Program-made: the position numbers and the translations under genes
Shown: positions 16,937 to 24,852 of the stretch, in pieces
Position numbering within the stretch: position 1 is the stretch's first letter
How the letters are laid out: each line of letters begins with the position of its first letter
Notes under the pieces: generated by a model
Database searches by the model: none
What the model was told of the DNA's origin: nothing
The model's input: the letters and a program-made list of their open reading frames with translations, nothing else
Origin: Clostridiales bacterium
GTDB taxonomy: Bacteria > Bacillota > Clostridia > Christensenellales > Borkfalkiaceae
Reading direction: 5' to 3'
Assembly: GCA_022508285.1 (NCBI GenBank)
Contig: JAFLVN010000002.1
Location: 109,644-173,643, forward strand
DNA: 64,000 bases

Positions 16937-16966
16937 TGCGGCGGCGAGTTAAAACTCGCCGCCGCA
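16937..16966. terminator. Bidirectional terminator between degV and a convergent gene
   Basis: Stem TGCGGCGGCGAGT / ACTCGCCGCCGCA, loop TAAA, A/T-rich flanks. Almost the same stem occurs at 39816 and a related one at 51849. Confidence 0.9.
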
Positions 16967-16992
16967 TAATTTAATTGCAACAATTTAATTAA

Positions 16993-18456
16993 TTACAGCT
17001 TTTTGATTTGTTTTTTACGACCCGACGTGAGGACTATCGGCAATACAATTGCGGCAATTATTACTGCTATGAAAAAGACTATCAATATAATAGGCAAACC
17101 GATAAACAGCATAAAGTAACCGAACGATCTCCCGAACGGCTGCCTTGTATATTTCGGTGAAGCGGACGAACAAAGCGTAAACGTCAGCTCACCCTCGGGC
17201 AGTCCCTGTCTGGAATACGTGTATACATCTTCTCCCTTTTCAAAATTCAAAGAGCTGCCAACAACGTAGTACGGAGTTTGAATTTCAACCTCGAACGAAC
17301 CGAATTCCGCCCACGTGCTTGCCGGAGATAAAAGGTAGGTATAAGAATATTTAGCAGGTTCCCAGCCCAGGTTTATATTGGGGTACAGCGGTGCGGTTAC
17401 ACTGTTTACTACTCTTCCGCCTGCAGGTATCGAAAGCCCGTACTCGTACCAGCGCATAAGATCGTATGACACGTTTAAGCTGTATGGGTCGTGAGTCGCA
17501 ACAATCTTGCCCTTTTCAATTCCTTCGCACAGCCTGTCGAGTGCGGCGTTGTACCAGTCGACTTCACCGACCTCTCCCTCCTCGTAATACATAAGTGCAA
17601 GCTCGTTAAAAGTTACTGTCGTTGGCTCGGGCGAAAGCTCCACTCTGCCCGCAACCTTTCTTCTCAGCGCACCGTTTTTGTATATCTTCCACTCGGGCAT
17701 TTTTTTGAGCGGTTGCCCTATTACGTACATTTTAAGAGTGCTATTATCAGTCAGCCACGTACCGCACATCTCGGTGTTTTTACCGTAGTCTGCTATGCTG
17801 AACTGTTGAAGCATTACGCACGTTTTGTCGCTGTCGCCGAGCCCGTAAAAGTTCGCAGCAACGCACGTTGCGTAATCGGTTTTTTCGGGATAAAAATTAT
17901 ACGTATATATAGTTACGGGCGTATCGGGCGAGATAAAACCGCTTGAACGCTTATCGTCGGAAAGGCGGGCGACGTCAATTTTCGGGTCAAATTTCCAACT
18001 GTTCAGAGTGTATCTGAGGGTACGGCTTACTTCCTCTTTGTCTGCGGTAATCGCATAGCGTGCGGTGTCGTCGAAATCGCAGTAGGACTGCGATTCATCA
18101 TCCCAATAACTGTAAAAATAGTCGGGCATTTTGCCGAACGGAAACGCAAGGGTCATTTCCACGTCGTAATCGGCGGGGTTGTGAAAGGCGTACTCTGCCG
18201 TTACGTTAGCTTCATAACTTTCAAATTCCTCTAACGAGTTATAATAATTGCTCGGGAAGTGCGGCACACGCAGAGTCAGTTTTTCGCTCTCCACCTCTAC
18301 GGGGCAGTTTTTGTCGGTTACATATGCACCGAAGGAGTCACGCCCGGACCAGCTGGTCTGAGCGGAGTTTGCATGTGCTACTAAGCAAGGTGCACACAGC
18401 AATAAAAACAATACGAATATCGCACATAGGAGTGCGGCATTTATTCTTTTTGTCAT
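16993..18456 (-). CDS. Exported protein with C-terminal membrane anchor; function unknown
   Basis: A 487-residue protein. It has a Sec signal peptide (residues 1-29, cleaved after VAHA), a long extracytoplasmic region rich in Tyr, Asp and aromatic residues, and a hydrophobic helix at about 450-475 followed by a short basic tail (GRKKQIKKL). The topology is a large outside domain with a single anchor. No family recognised; the alternation of beta-type segments suggests Ig-like or jelly-roll folds, which is inference. AAAGG lies 8 nt before ATG 18456. The gene is convergent with degV and ends near the shared terminator. Confidence 0.65.
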   Translation of the reverse strand: MTKRINAALLCAIFVLFLLLCAPCLVAHANSAQTSWSGRDSFGAYVTDKNCPVEVESEKLTLRVPHFPSNYYNSLEEFESYEANVTAEYAFHNPADYDVEMTLAFPFGKMPDYFYSYWDDESQSYCDFDDTARYAITADKEEVSRTLRYTLNSWKFDPKIDVARLSDDKRSSGFISPDTPVTIYTYNFYPEKTDYATCVAANFYGLGDSDKTCVMLQQFSIADYGKNTEMCGTWLTDNSTLKMYVIGQPLKKMPEWKIYKNGALRRKVAGRVELSPEPTTVTFNELALMYYEEGEVGEVDWYNAALDRLCEGIEKGKIVATHDPYSLNVSYDLMRWYEYGLSIPAGGRVVNSVTAPLYPNINLGWEPAKYSYTYLLSPASTWAEFGSFEVEIQTPYYVVGSSLNFEKGEDVYTYSRQGLPEGELTFTLCSSASPKYTRQPFGRSFGYFMLFIGLPIILIVFFIAVIIAAIVLPIVLTSGRKKQIKKL

Positions 18457-18533
18457 AATCCGTACCTTTTAAAGTGTTCTTACTATATAAACGTTTTGGA
18501 GAGTGATTTGTCCCGCTTTTTAAAAATAAAAAA

Positions 18534-18556
18534 TTCCCCTTTGAATTAAAGGGGAA
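18534..18556 (-). terminator. Terminator overlapping the 3' end of the phosphatase gene
   Basis: Stem TTCCCCTTT / AAAGGGGAA around the stop codon of the phosphatase gene, followed on the minus strand by TTTTTTATTTTTA. The coding end (Phe-Phe-Pro-Leu-stop) forms one arm. Confidence 0.8.
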
Positions 18557-19052
18557 AGAACTTGTCCTTTGAGTTGGTTTGGTAGCCGCCGTTGCCCATG
18601 CGCTGCTTCTTAATATATTCGAGGAAGCCGCGGCAACCGTCCTCTATATCGGCATACGTGCGCTCGAAATCACGTGTGTACCAAGGGTCGGCTATGTCGC
18701 GGGGGTTGGAAGTGAAGTCGCACAGCTTGAACACTTTTTCGCCGAACCTGCCTCCCGTTATGCGCAGTATATCCATCAGGTTATTGCTGTCCATAACGAT
18801 AATATAATCGTTGTTGATTATTTCCGTTAATGAAAGCTGTCTTGCCCTGTGTACGCCGTCTAAGCCGTGGTCATTGAGCGTTTTGAGGGCGGGCGGATAG
18901 ATGGGGTTGCCCTCCTCCTCGTTGGAAATTCCGTAGGAGGTTATGCAGAAATTCATTGCAAGCCCCTCTTCCTCCGCCATATTCGCAAATATCAGCTCAG
19001 CCATGGGCGAACGGCATATATTGCCCAGGCAAACAAACATTACATAAATCAT
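18546..19052 (-). CDS. Low-molecular-weight protein tyrosine phosphatase
   Basis: A 168-residue cytoplasmic phosphatase hydrolysing phosphotyrosine (or arginine-phosphate in some relatives). The P-loop CLGNICRS (C-x5-R-S) is at residues 8-15, and the general acid Asp lies in DPWYTRDF near residue 123. Length is normal with a short C-terminal extension. GGAG lies upstream of ATG 19052. It starts 2 bp after the LOG-family gene, so the two are translationally linked. The terminator hairpin is built into its last codons. The partner kinase is not in the window; a Wzz-like protein lies 40 kb away, so a role in capsule control is only speculative. Confidence 0.9.
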   Translation of the reverse strand: MIYVMFVCLGNICRSPMAELIFANMAEEEGLAMNFCITSYGISNEEEGNPIYPPALKTLNDHGLDGVHRARQLSLTEIINNDYIIVMDSNNLMDILRITGGRFGEKVFKLCDFTSNPRDIADPWYTRDFERTYADIEDGCRGFLEYIKKQRMGNGGYQTNSKDKFFPL

Positions 19053-19054
19053 TT

Positions 19055-19639
19055 TCAGTCTCCTATTTTAAGTTTTTGCCAAGGTGTACCCTCGGGTTTG
19101 TAGCTTTCGAGATATTTTATAAGTTCGTCGGCGGAATTGAAATATGAGTACAGCTCGTAGCATTTAAAGGTTATGAACTTGCGCTCGGTAACTTCCTGCA
19201 TGAATTTTTCGAGATTGTCGTAATAGCCGTCGATATTGAATATTGCTATAGCTTTTTCATGCCTGCCGAGCTGTTTTAACGTGAGAACTTCGAAAAACTC
19301 CTCGAACGTGCCCACTCCGCCGGGGACTATTATAAAGGCTTCGGCGTCGTCTTCCATTGTTTTTTTGCGCTCGGACATGGTCTCCGTGTAGGTTATTTTG
19401 TCGCTCTCCAAAAAGAGTTGCTCCACCCCCTCGTCACGGAAAAATGACGGAACTACGCCGTGGACGTAGCCGCCGCCCCTTTTAAAGCCGCGAGCCGCCG
19501 CTCCCATTAATCCCGAGCCGCCGCAGCCGAACACAAGCGAGTGTCCGCGATTTGCAAGCTCTTCGCCGAGGGCTTCAACCTTATCTATATATTTTTGATC
19601 TATGTGAGCGCTTGCCGCGCCGAATATGCAAATTTTCAT
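19055..19639 (-). CDS. LOG-family Rossmann-fold protein (TIGR00730)
   Basis: A 194-residue protein of the lysine decarboxylase-like LOG family, characterised members of which remove ribose 5-phosphate from cytokinin nucleotides or AMP. The catalytic motif PGGVGTFEEFFE (PGGxGTxxE) is complete and the upstream FGCGGSGLMGAAARG loop matches nucleotide binding. The start of the chain is MKICIFGAASAHID. GGAG lies 5-6 nt before ATG 19639. It forms a two-gene operon with the LMW phosphatase. The physiological substrate in Clostridia is unknown; nucleotide salvage or 5'-monophosphate cleavage is the family-based guess. Confidence 0.88.
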   Translation of the reverse strand: MKICIFGAASAHIDQKYIDKVEALGEELANRGHSLVFGCGGSGLMGAAARGFKRGGGYVHGVVPSFFRDEGVEQLFLESDKITYTETMSERKKTMEDDAEAFIIVPGGVGTFEEFFEVLTLKQLGRHEKAIAIFNIDGYYDNLEKFMQEVTERKFITFKCYELYSYFNSADELIKYLESYKPEGTPWQKLKIGD

Positions 19640-19696
19640 ATATGCTCCGAAATTTCAGTACATTAACAGTATATACTAAAACAGAAAAAATGTCAA

Positions 19697-21616
19697 TTAT
19701 CCCTTAAAATAGTCTTTCAAAGCGGTACTGCAAAGATACCACTTCACGCATTCCCTCGTGTCCTCGGGCACAAAATAATATATCTCCTTGCCCAAGTAAA
19801 TTTCAAAGTCTTCGTTCACACCGAATAAAAGGCGGTACACCTGATTTCCGTTGAAATGGACTTCCACTTCCTCTCCGTCGTCAGTGCCCTTGTAGGTGAG
19901 ACCGCTTCTGTCCAGACGGCACACTCCCTCGCCCGCATCACGCAGACATTTTTTGCCGTCTTTGGAGGAGTGTTTGAGCTTTACCTTGCTCTCCAAGGCG
20001 TAATTTTCGTCCTCAGCAACCGCCTTTTCAATCTCGGCGTATTGCCAGTCGTACCAGCTCCGGATATCGGCAAACGGCTTGCTGCCAACAAAGCTGTAAC
20101 GCATATCGAGCTCTGCCTCCGCTCCGCAGGCGGTACAGCGTATCTTTCTGCCCGAAGTTTCACCCGTGCACTCCGACCCACATTCGGGGCACTTATACAG
20201 TACTCCCTCAAGCCCCTTTGCCAAAGTCTTTTTCTTATACTTGAGTTCGGGGCGCTCTTTGAGCCATTCGTACTCGTCGTAGTACATTGCTTCGTCGAGC
20301 GACTTCTTGAAAGTATCATAATCGGTTTGGGCAAGCTGTTCGGCGGAATAGAGCTGTGAAAGTGTGCACTCCACTCTTGCTCTTCTGCGTGCACCGTCGC
20401 CCCACTTGGGCATTGCAAAGTAGTCGCCGTGAATTTTTAAAACATAGACGCTGACACCCGATTTGTGCACAAATTTTGCGGTTACGTCCTGAATGCCTTC
20501 GTATCTGCCCACAGTGGAGAGTCGGGCTTCCGGCATCATTAAAAGCATCTCCCCGTTTTTGATAACACGCATGCAGTTTTTGGCGCTCTCGAAGTCAGCC
20601 GCAAACATACTCTTGGGGATTATGCCGCCCTTCTTCATCATGCTGCCCATAAACTTATGGTAAAAATACATTCTTGACGTTATGACGTGAGGATAGTATT
20701 TTCTGAGGAGTTTCATAGAATACATAAAATCTATGAATGCGCCGTGGTTGACGAGTACTATTGAGGACTTTTCAATCTTTTTAACCGTATTTTTGTACTT
20801 TACTTTAAATTTAAAGAACAGATATACGTTGCATACAAACACGAACAAACTGTAAAGAAATTTATTCGGCTTTCTTACTTCCGTGTCCGAGGTATAGGGT
20901 GTATTTCTGTTTTTTATAAACTGATTTATTTTAGCCGTCAGCTTATCTTTTTTAATAAAAATAATTATTATAATTACAACAAGAACGGCAAACACCACCG
21001 CCGCCCAAACTATGCTTGCCGTGATTGCAAGGTGTCCGAGCGCAACGCCGATTAATATGGAAGGAGCCGAGCCGAGAACGGTTAAAATTATATACCTCGG
21101 ATATTTAAGGTTGGTGCTTGCGGCAAAAAAGCAAATCATTCCGTACGGAATGGCGGGCAGTATGTACAGTAAAAGTACAACGAGCGAAAGCCCCCATACC
21201 GTTTTTGCACTGCTCCAATCGACGTCTATCTTGCGGGAATAGTATTCGCTCATGCGTGTGCCGAAAATTTTGTAGGCAACGTAGATTATAGTGTTGCCGA
21301 CAATAACGCCCGCAAGGCAAATCAAGAGTCCGTACCCCAACCCGTAGCTAACTCCTGCAACGACCTGAACGGGCTCGGCAGGCAAAAACATCAGAATTAC
21401 CTGAAGCATAGACAAAAGTCCGATTGAAACTATGCCCCGCCAGCCGAATTTTTGAGCAATTTCTCTTATTTCTTCCTGCGTTATTCCTTTGCGGAAAAAC
21501 TCCTTGAACAGACTTAAATTATCGCCCGAAAGCAAAAACGCCAAAATGCCGGCGAGCAAAAGGACGCCGACTATTGCAACGATTATTTTGGTTTTCGATA
21601 CTTTTTTGTTTTTCAT
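19697..21616 (-). CDS. VTT (TVP38/DedA-like)-PlsC acyltransferase-zinc ribbon fusion
   Basis: A 639-residue three-part membrane protein. Residues 10-225 carry about six hydrophobic helices with the VTT/SNARE-associated pattern (LPAEPVQVVAGVSYGLGYG, then the NTIIYVAYKIFG helix), a fold linked to lipid scrambling or flotation. Residues about 270-430 are a PlsC-type glycerolipid acyltransferase with the catalytic HX4D as NHGAFID (His291, Asp296) and a PEARLS block in the acceptor region. Near residue 475-510 a zinc ribbon follows (CPECGSEC ... CTACG), then a beta-rich end. It probably transfers an acyl chain to a lysolipid at the membrane. It is divergent from an OlsB-like N-acyltransferase gene. 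Confidence 0.82.
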   Translation of the reverse strand: MKNKKVSKTKIIVAIVGVLLLAGILAFLLSGDNLSLFKEFFRKGITQEEIREIAQKFGWRGIVSIGLLSMLQVILMFLPAEPVQVVAGVSYGLGYGLLICLAGVIVGNTIIYVAYKIFGTRMSEYYSRKIDVDWSSAKTVWGLSLVVLLLYILPAIPYGMICFFAASTNLKYPRYIILTVLGSAPSILIGVALGHLAITASIVWAAVVFAVLVVIIIIIFIKKDKLTAKINQFIKNRNTPYTSDTEVRKPNKFLYSLFVFVCNVYLFFKFKVKYKNTVKKIEKSSIVLVNHGAFIDFMYSMKLLRKYYPHVITSRMYFYHKFMGSMMKKGGIIPKSMFAADFESAKNCMRVIKNGEMLLMMPEARLSTVGRYEGIQDVTAKFVHKSGVSVYVLKIHGDYFAMPKWGDGARRRARVECTLSQLYSAEQLAQTDYDTFKKSLDEAMYYDEYEWLKERPELKYKKKTLAKGLEGVLYKCPECGSECTGETSGRKIRCTACGAEAELDMRYSFVGSKPFADIRSWYDWQYAEIEKAVAEDENYALESKVKLKHSSKDGKKCLRDAGEGVCRLDRSGLTYKGTDDGEEVEVHFNGNQVYRLLFGVNEDFEIYLGKEIYYFVPEDTRECVKWYLCSTALKDYFKG

Positions 21617-21673
21617 ATGATTTACTCTCTATAATCTATTATACATACCGCGCACAAAAAAGCAATGGATTTA

Positions 21674-21693
21674 AAACCGTTAGACAACGGTTT
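21674..21693. promoter_or_regulatory. Inverted repeat in the divergent acyltransferase region
   Basis: AAACCGTT-AGAC-AACGGTTT lies between the divergent acyltransferase genes. It could be a shared operator or a hairpin in the plus-strand leader. No transcription factor is identifiable. Confidence 0.35.
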
Positions 21694-21770
21694 ATAATTT
21701 TTTGACGAAAACTTTTAATAAATATCTTGCAATATTTCTTCTTTGGATTTATTATAAAAGCAGGTGGAAT

Positions 21771-22505
21771 ATGAATAACGAAAGGTTTGAAGTAAAATTT
21801 GCAACAACCCGGCAGGAGTTGGACGAAGTATTTAAATTGCGCTATGAAGATTTGGTTTTGGAATACAACCAAACCGCGGCATGCGAAAGCGACGAGTCAC
21901 ATTACGATAAATATGCACAACACGTTATAGTCAAGGAAGTTGCCACAGGGCAAATTTGCGGCTATTATAGAATGATAACCAGCGAAGCGACTGTAAGCGG
22001 CAACAAATTTGTGTGCGAAGAAGAATTTAACATCGACACTTTAAAAGCCAAAAGCGATAAAATTTGCGAATTCAGTCGCGCTGTCATCAAAAAAGAATTC
22101 CGAGGCAGTGCGGTGCTGTTCTTGTTGTGGAAGTTTATTTTAAACTATATGTTTGAAAAGAACTACCGCTATCTTATCGGCGACGCAAGCTTTTTCGGCA
22201 CGGACAGAGAGGCTTATAAAGAAGAAATCTCTTATCTCATCAACAACTACTGTTGTGACGCAGATTTCAATATTATTTCACGGGACACTTTGCCCCCTAT
22301 GCAACTTATCGACACGTCTTCCTTAAACGAAAGACAGATTTTGCGAAAACTCCCGCCTCTTATCAGAGGATACATTTCCGTTGGCGCAAAGGTAGCGCCG
22401 CAGCCCTATTCCGATTTCAAATTCCGCAGTGTAGACGTGTTTATTCTGCTGGATTTGCAAAACTGCAACAACGACTTTGTAAATAAACTGCTTAAAAGTA
22501 TCTAA
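21771..22505 (+). CDS. OlsB-like GNAT N-acyltransferase
   Basis: A 244-residue protein of the acetyltransferase-like family that includes OlsB (ornithine-acyl-ACP N-acyltransferase) and hemolysin-like acyltransferases. Matching features are the start FEVKFATTRQELDEVFKLRYE, the ICEFSRAVIKKEFRG core (usual pattern E-x-SR-x-x-V), the YLIGDASFFG segment and the C-terminal PPLIRGYISVGAKV, close to the family's PPLLKGYLRLGA. It should transfer an acyl chain from ACP to the amino group of a small acceptor. AGGTGG precedes ATG 21771; the upstream frame has no such site. With the divergent PlsC protein this makes an OlsA/OlsB-like pair. Acceptor identity is inference. Confidence 0.82.
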   Translation: MNNERFEVKFATTRQELDEVFKLRYEDLVLEYNQTAACESDESHYDKYAQHVIVKEVATGQICGYYRMITSEATVSGNKFVCEEEFNIDTLKAKSDKICEFSRAVIKKEFRGSAVLFLLWKFILNYMFEKNYRYLIGDASFFGTDREAYKEEISYLINNYCCDADFNIISRDTLPPMQLIDTSSLNERQILRKLPPLIRGYISVGAKVAPQPYSDFKFRSVDVFILLDLQNCNNDFVNKLLKSI

Positions 22506-22546
22506 AGCGATGCCATTATAAGCTAACAAACAAATGAGGCGCTGAA

Positions 22547-23116
22547 ATGAAAAAACTTACAAAATTTTTGGCGGTGATACTACTTTTTTGTGCGTTGATT
22601 TTTTGCTTTGCCTGCACACCTGAAAATACGAACAACAATGACGGCGAAAACACAGAGCAGGCTGACATTGAAAAAATCAATAAGGATTCGACCTTCGAGC
22701 TTAAATTTTTAGAAGACGTTGAAAATAAGGATTTATCGGGATTTGAATGTATTCCCGGTTTCGGTGTAGAAGGCTACTATAATCCGAAATATAGCGAAAG
22801 CGATATATTTAGTTATAATAGCAAAGTCGTGCGATATGACGTAACGGCGTATCCCGACGTAGCCGACGGCGGACAGTTTGTTACACGAATAGACTGTTCA
22901 GACCCCGAAGTGACTTTCTTCGGCGGATATACCATTGAATCGGGTGATGCATTTCTTGAGGCGCTTGAGAATGCAGGATATCAAGTAGTAGTTAATCAGT
23001 GGAGAGACTATGATTTTGATGCAACTAAAGGCAATATACTTATTAACTATGATATACAAAATCATCACGTTCGATTTATTTATAACGTAACCAACCGCGA
23101 CGGTATTATATTTTAA
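22547..23116 (+). CDS. Small lipoprotein of unknown function
   Basis: A 189-residue lipoprotein. The signal peptide is very hydrophobic and ends in FCFAC, so lipidation is at Cys23 or nearby. An Asn/Glu-rich linker follows, then a compact domain of about 140 residues with Tyr and Asp-rich strands and no recognised family. GAGG lies 7 nt before ATG 22547. It follows the OlsB-like gene by 41 bp on the same strand and ends at a strong 17-bp hairpin, so the two may form one transcript. No signs of foreign composition. Confidence 0.7.
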   Translation: MKKLTKFLAVILLFCALIFCFACTPENTNNNDGENTEQADIEKINKDSTFELKFLEDVENKDLSGFECIPGFGVEGYYNPKYSESDIFSYNSKVVRYDVTAYPDVADGGQFVTRIDCSDPEVTFFGGYTIESGDAFLEALENAGYQVVVNQWRDYDFDATKGNILINYDIQNHHVRFIYNVTNRDGIIF

Positions 23117-23125
23117 ATTAAGTAT

Positions 23126-23164
23126 AAACAGGGCGTGGCGCATTTTGTGCGCCACGCCCTGTTT
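23126..23164 (+). terminator. Strong terminator after the lipoprotein gene
   Basis: A perfect 17-bp stem (left arm AAACAGGGCGTGGCGCA) with loop TTTTG and a short T run on the plus strand. Confidence 0.88.
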
Positions 23165-23291
23165 GGTGGAGCTGAAAGAGGCAAAAACGCACTCCCAAAT
23201 ATACAAAATAAATAGGCGCGAATACTATTGCGCAGCAGAAATGCCGTTGTCGGAATATGCCTTGTATGGCAAACAATTAGTCGGCAATCAA

Positions 23292-23316
23292 GCTTGGCGG
23301 CTCGGAGCTGGCTTGC
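23292..23316. repeat. Direct repeat flanking the AT-rich gene, copy 1
   Basis: A 25-nt segment (GCTTGGCGG then CTCGGAGCTGGCTTGC) recurs at 24543-24567 with one mismatch, on the other side of the AT-rich HEPN-like gene. The rest of 23165-23379 holds no convincing gene. Confidence 0.7.
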
Positions 23317-23379
23317 TCCTTGCAAATGGCTGTCATAGCGTTCTTATAGATACGCTTTGACAACCTTTTAATTTGTAAT

Positions 23380-24489
23380 TTACCAGTCCATATTTAATTG
23401 ATTATCCTGCATATAAGAGATGTAATCAATAAAACTTTCCATTTCCTTCTTGCTTTGTAATGCCTTTTTATATTTGTCTATATCTAAATGAACTGAAATT
23501 CCGCTATCAATTAGCATTTTAACTAATTTAAATTTTTTCTCACATAAATTTTCAAATTCAGATAATAATTTATCAAATTCTTTAAATGTTTCAATACCAA
23601 TAAACTTATCTTCTTGAAAACCATTTAATTGTTTCCCGATATAAAAAGGATAATTACCTAATCCTTCAATAGTAATGAAAAGTTTTTGCTCATTTGAAAA
23701 CATACCGTGAGTTAATCGATTTCTATAAATTTGCTTAAAATTTTGCAAACTTTCCTTAATTCTTATTTCTTCTTGTCCTTCACCGAAAACCAAATCGTAT
23801 TTTGATAACCAGCCCATATGTAATACTTTTTCAAACGGTTTATCATATTTACAAAAAGCAGCAAGCAGAGTAATTATATGTTCAATATAAGAGTAAGCAA
23901 TATCAATAAATGCTTCTGCATTATAAGTTATTTCCTGCAGAACCCCATATATAAGAAAATGATAGGTTGTTCCGTTTTTGGTTTTTATAATTCGCTTAGA
24001 CTCTATCTCGCCTGATTTCATCTTTTCAGCGATTACTGTTTTTTTATTAACCTGCGACTTAAAGTATGCAAGACGGCTTTGATAAATTTCTATTTCGTTA
24101 GATAACATATAATTATCATTTTTTAAAGCACATTTTGAAAATTCAAAAAATAGCTTTTCTAACAATTCTTTAACTTTTAAAAAAATATTAATAATTTCTT
24201 CCTTATATTTTTTATCAATATTTAATATATAACTTAATTTTCTATGAGTTACAAAACCAAAAGCATCTTTATATCGAAAATTTATTATATAGTTTATTTT
24301 TTCAAAAATACGATAATAAACTTTAAACCCCAGTATCTTATCAAAAATATAACTTAATAAATGAGGTGAAATGATATCATATAATTTGTATTCACCCTCG
24401 CTATCAAAATTTATTTCATCATTTTGTATTTCTGAAAAATCAGACATTAAATTTTTTATTTTGTCTTGTAAAATTTCTATTTCGCCCAT
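23380..24489 (-). CDS. AT-rich accessory protein with HEPN-type RNxxxH motif
   Basis: A 369-residue, mostly helical protein of unknown family. It contains RNRLTH at residues 256-261 in the context FKQIYRNRLTHGMF. This fits the R-[N/D/H]-x3-H signature of HEPN ribonucleases, which act in toxin-antitoxin and abortive-infection defence. The call rests on that motif and helical character only. Base composition is strikingly AT-rich and Lys/Ile/Asn-rich compared with all neighbours, and 25-nt direct repeats flank it, both signs of recent transfer. ATG 24489 is preferred (GAGGGA 5-6 nt upstream) over 24501, which coincides with the expected transcription start. Its own promoter lies at 24506-24534. 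No partner gene adjoins it. Confidence 0.6.
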   Translation of the reverse strand: MGEIEILQDKIKNLMSDFSEIQNDEINFDSEGEYKLYDIISPHLLSYIFDKILGFKVYYRIFEKINYIINFRYKDAFGFVTHRKLSYILNIDKKYKEEIINIFLKVKELLEKLFFEFSKCALKNDNYMLSNEIEIYQSRLAYFKSQVNKKTVIAEKMKSGEIESKRIIKTKNGTTYHFLIYGVLQEITYNAEAFIDIAYSYIEHIITLLAAFCKYDKPFEKVLHMGWLSKYDLVFGEGQEEIRIKESLQNFKQIYRNRLTHGMFSNEQKLFITIEGLGNYPFYIGKQLNGFQEDKFIGIETFKEFDKLLSEFENLCEKKFKLVKMLIDSGISVHLDIDKYKKALQSKKEMESFIDYISYMQDNQLNMDW

Positions 24490-24505
24490 TTGTTCCCTCA
24501 TTTAT

Positions 24506-24534
24506 ATTTTAACATTATATTATATTAAAGTCAA
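24506..24534 (-). promoter_or_regulatory. Promoter of the HEPN-like gene
   Basis: TTGACT, 17 bp, TAAAAT on the minus strand. Transcription should start about 10 nt before ATG 24489. Confidence 0.6.
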
Positions 24535-24542
24535 GAATACAG

Positions 24543-24567
24543 GCTTGACGGCTCGGAGCTGGCTTGC
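24543..24567. repeat. Direct repeat flanking the AT-rich gene, copy 2
   Basis: Matches 23292-23316 in 24 of 25 positions. The composition returns to the local norm immediately beyond it. Confidence 0.7.
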
Positions 24568-24629
24568 GGGATATTCCCCGATTATCCCGACGGCGAATAT
24601 GTGAGCGACAACGAAAAGGACGTAAAAGA

Positions 24630-24655
24630 AAAGAAACCGACAAGTCGGTTTCTTT
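24630..24655. terminator. Hairpin with T tracts on both strands
   Basis: Stem AAAGAAACCGAC / GTCGGTTTCTTT with a 2-nt spacer. It lies between the HEPN-like gene and the tmRNA-derived element and could stop transcripts from either side. Confidence 0.7.
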
Positions 24656-24683
24656 TTGGCAGGGTGCGTATATACCCCCGCAA

Positions 24684-24806
24684 TGGTGGACGAGTGGGGA
24701 CTTGTGCCTTGAGCGGCACGCACGGTTGACAGCCCAAGCCGAGGGCTGTCAAGTCGACGGTAGACCCGTCGACTACCCTCCCCGCAAGTCCCCAATCTCG
24801 ACCACA
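24684..24806 (-). mobile_element. Hairpin element bounded by a copy of the tmRNA 3' end
   Basis: A 123-bp element. Its left end (24684-24704) is identical over 21 nt to the last 21 nt of the ssrA gene, including the encoded CCA. Its right end (24785-24806) is an imperfect inverted copy that pairs with it (CAAGTCCCCA exact, then further pairs). Inside are two perfect 8-bp hairpins, GACAGCCC / GGGCTGTC (24728-24750) and GTCGACGG / CCGTCGAC (24753-24773). It may be a small non-autonomous element, a degenerate att site of an ssrA-integrating island, or a structured RNA. No integrase gene is present. Confidence 0.5.
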
Positions 24807-24812
24807 GAATAA

Positions 24813-24852
24813 AATTCCCGAGCGGGCAGTTTTTACTGCCCGCTCGGGAATT
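24813..24852 (-). terminator. ssrA terminator
   Basis: A perfect 17-bp stem (arm AATTCCCGAGCGGGCAG) with a 6-nt loop, starting immediately after the encoded CCA and followed by TTATT on the minus strand. Confidence 0.9.

Noticed and set aside
23145..23360. 71-aa plus-strand frame between the lipoprotein and the AT-rich gene
   Set aside because: It begins inside a terminator hairpin, has no ribosome binding site and no recognisable sequence; the region is better seen as the edge of the inserted cassette.
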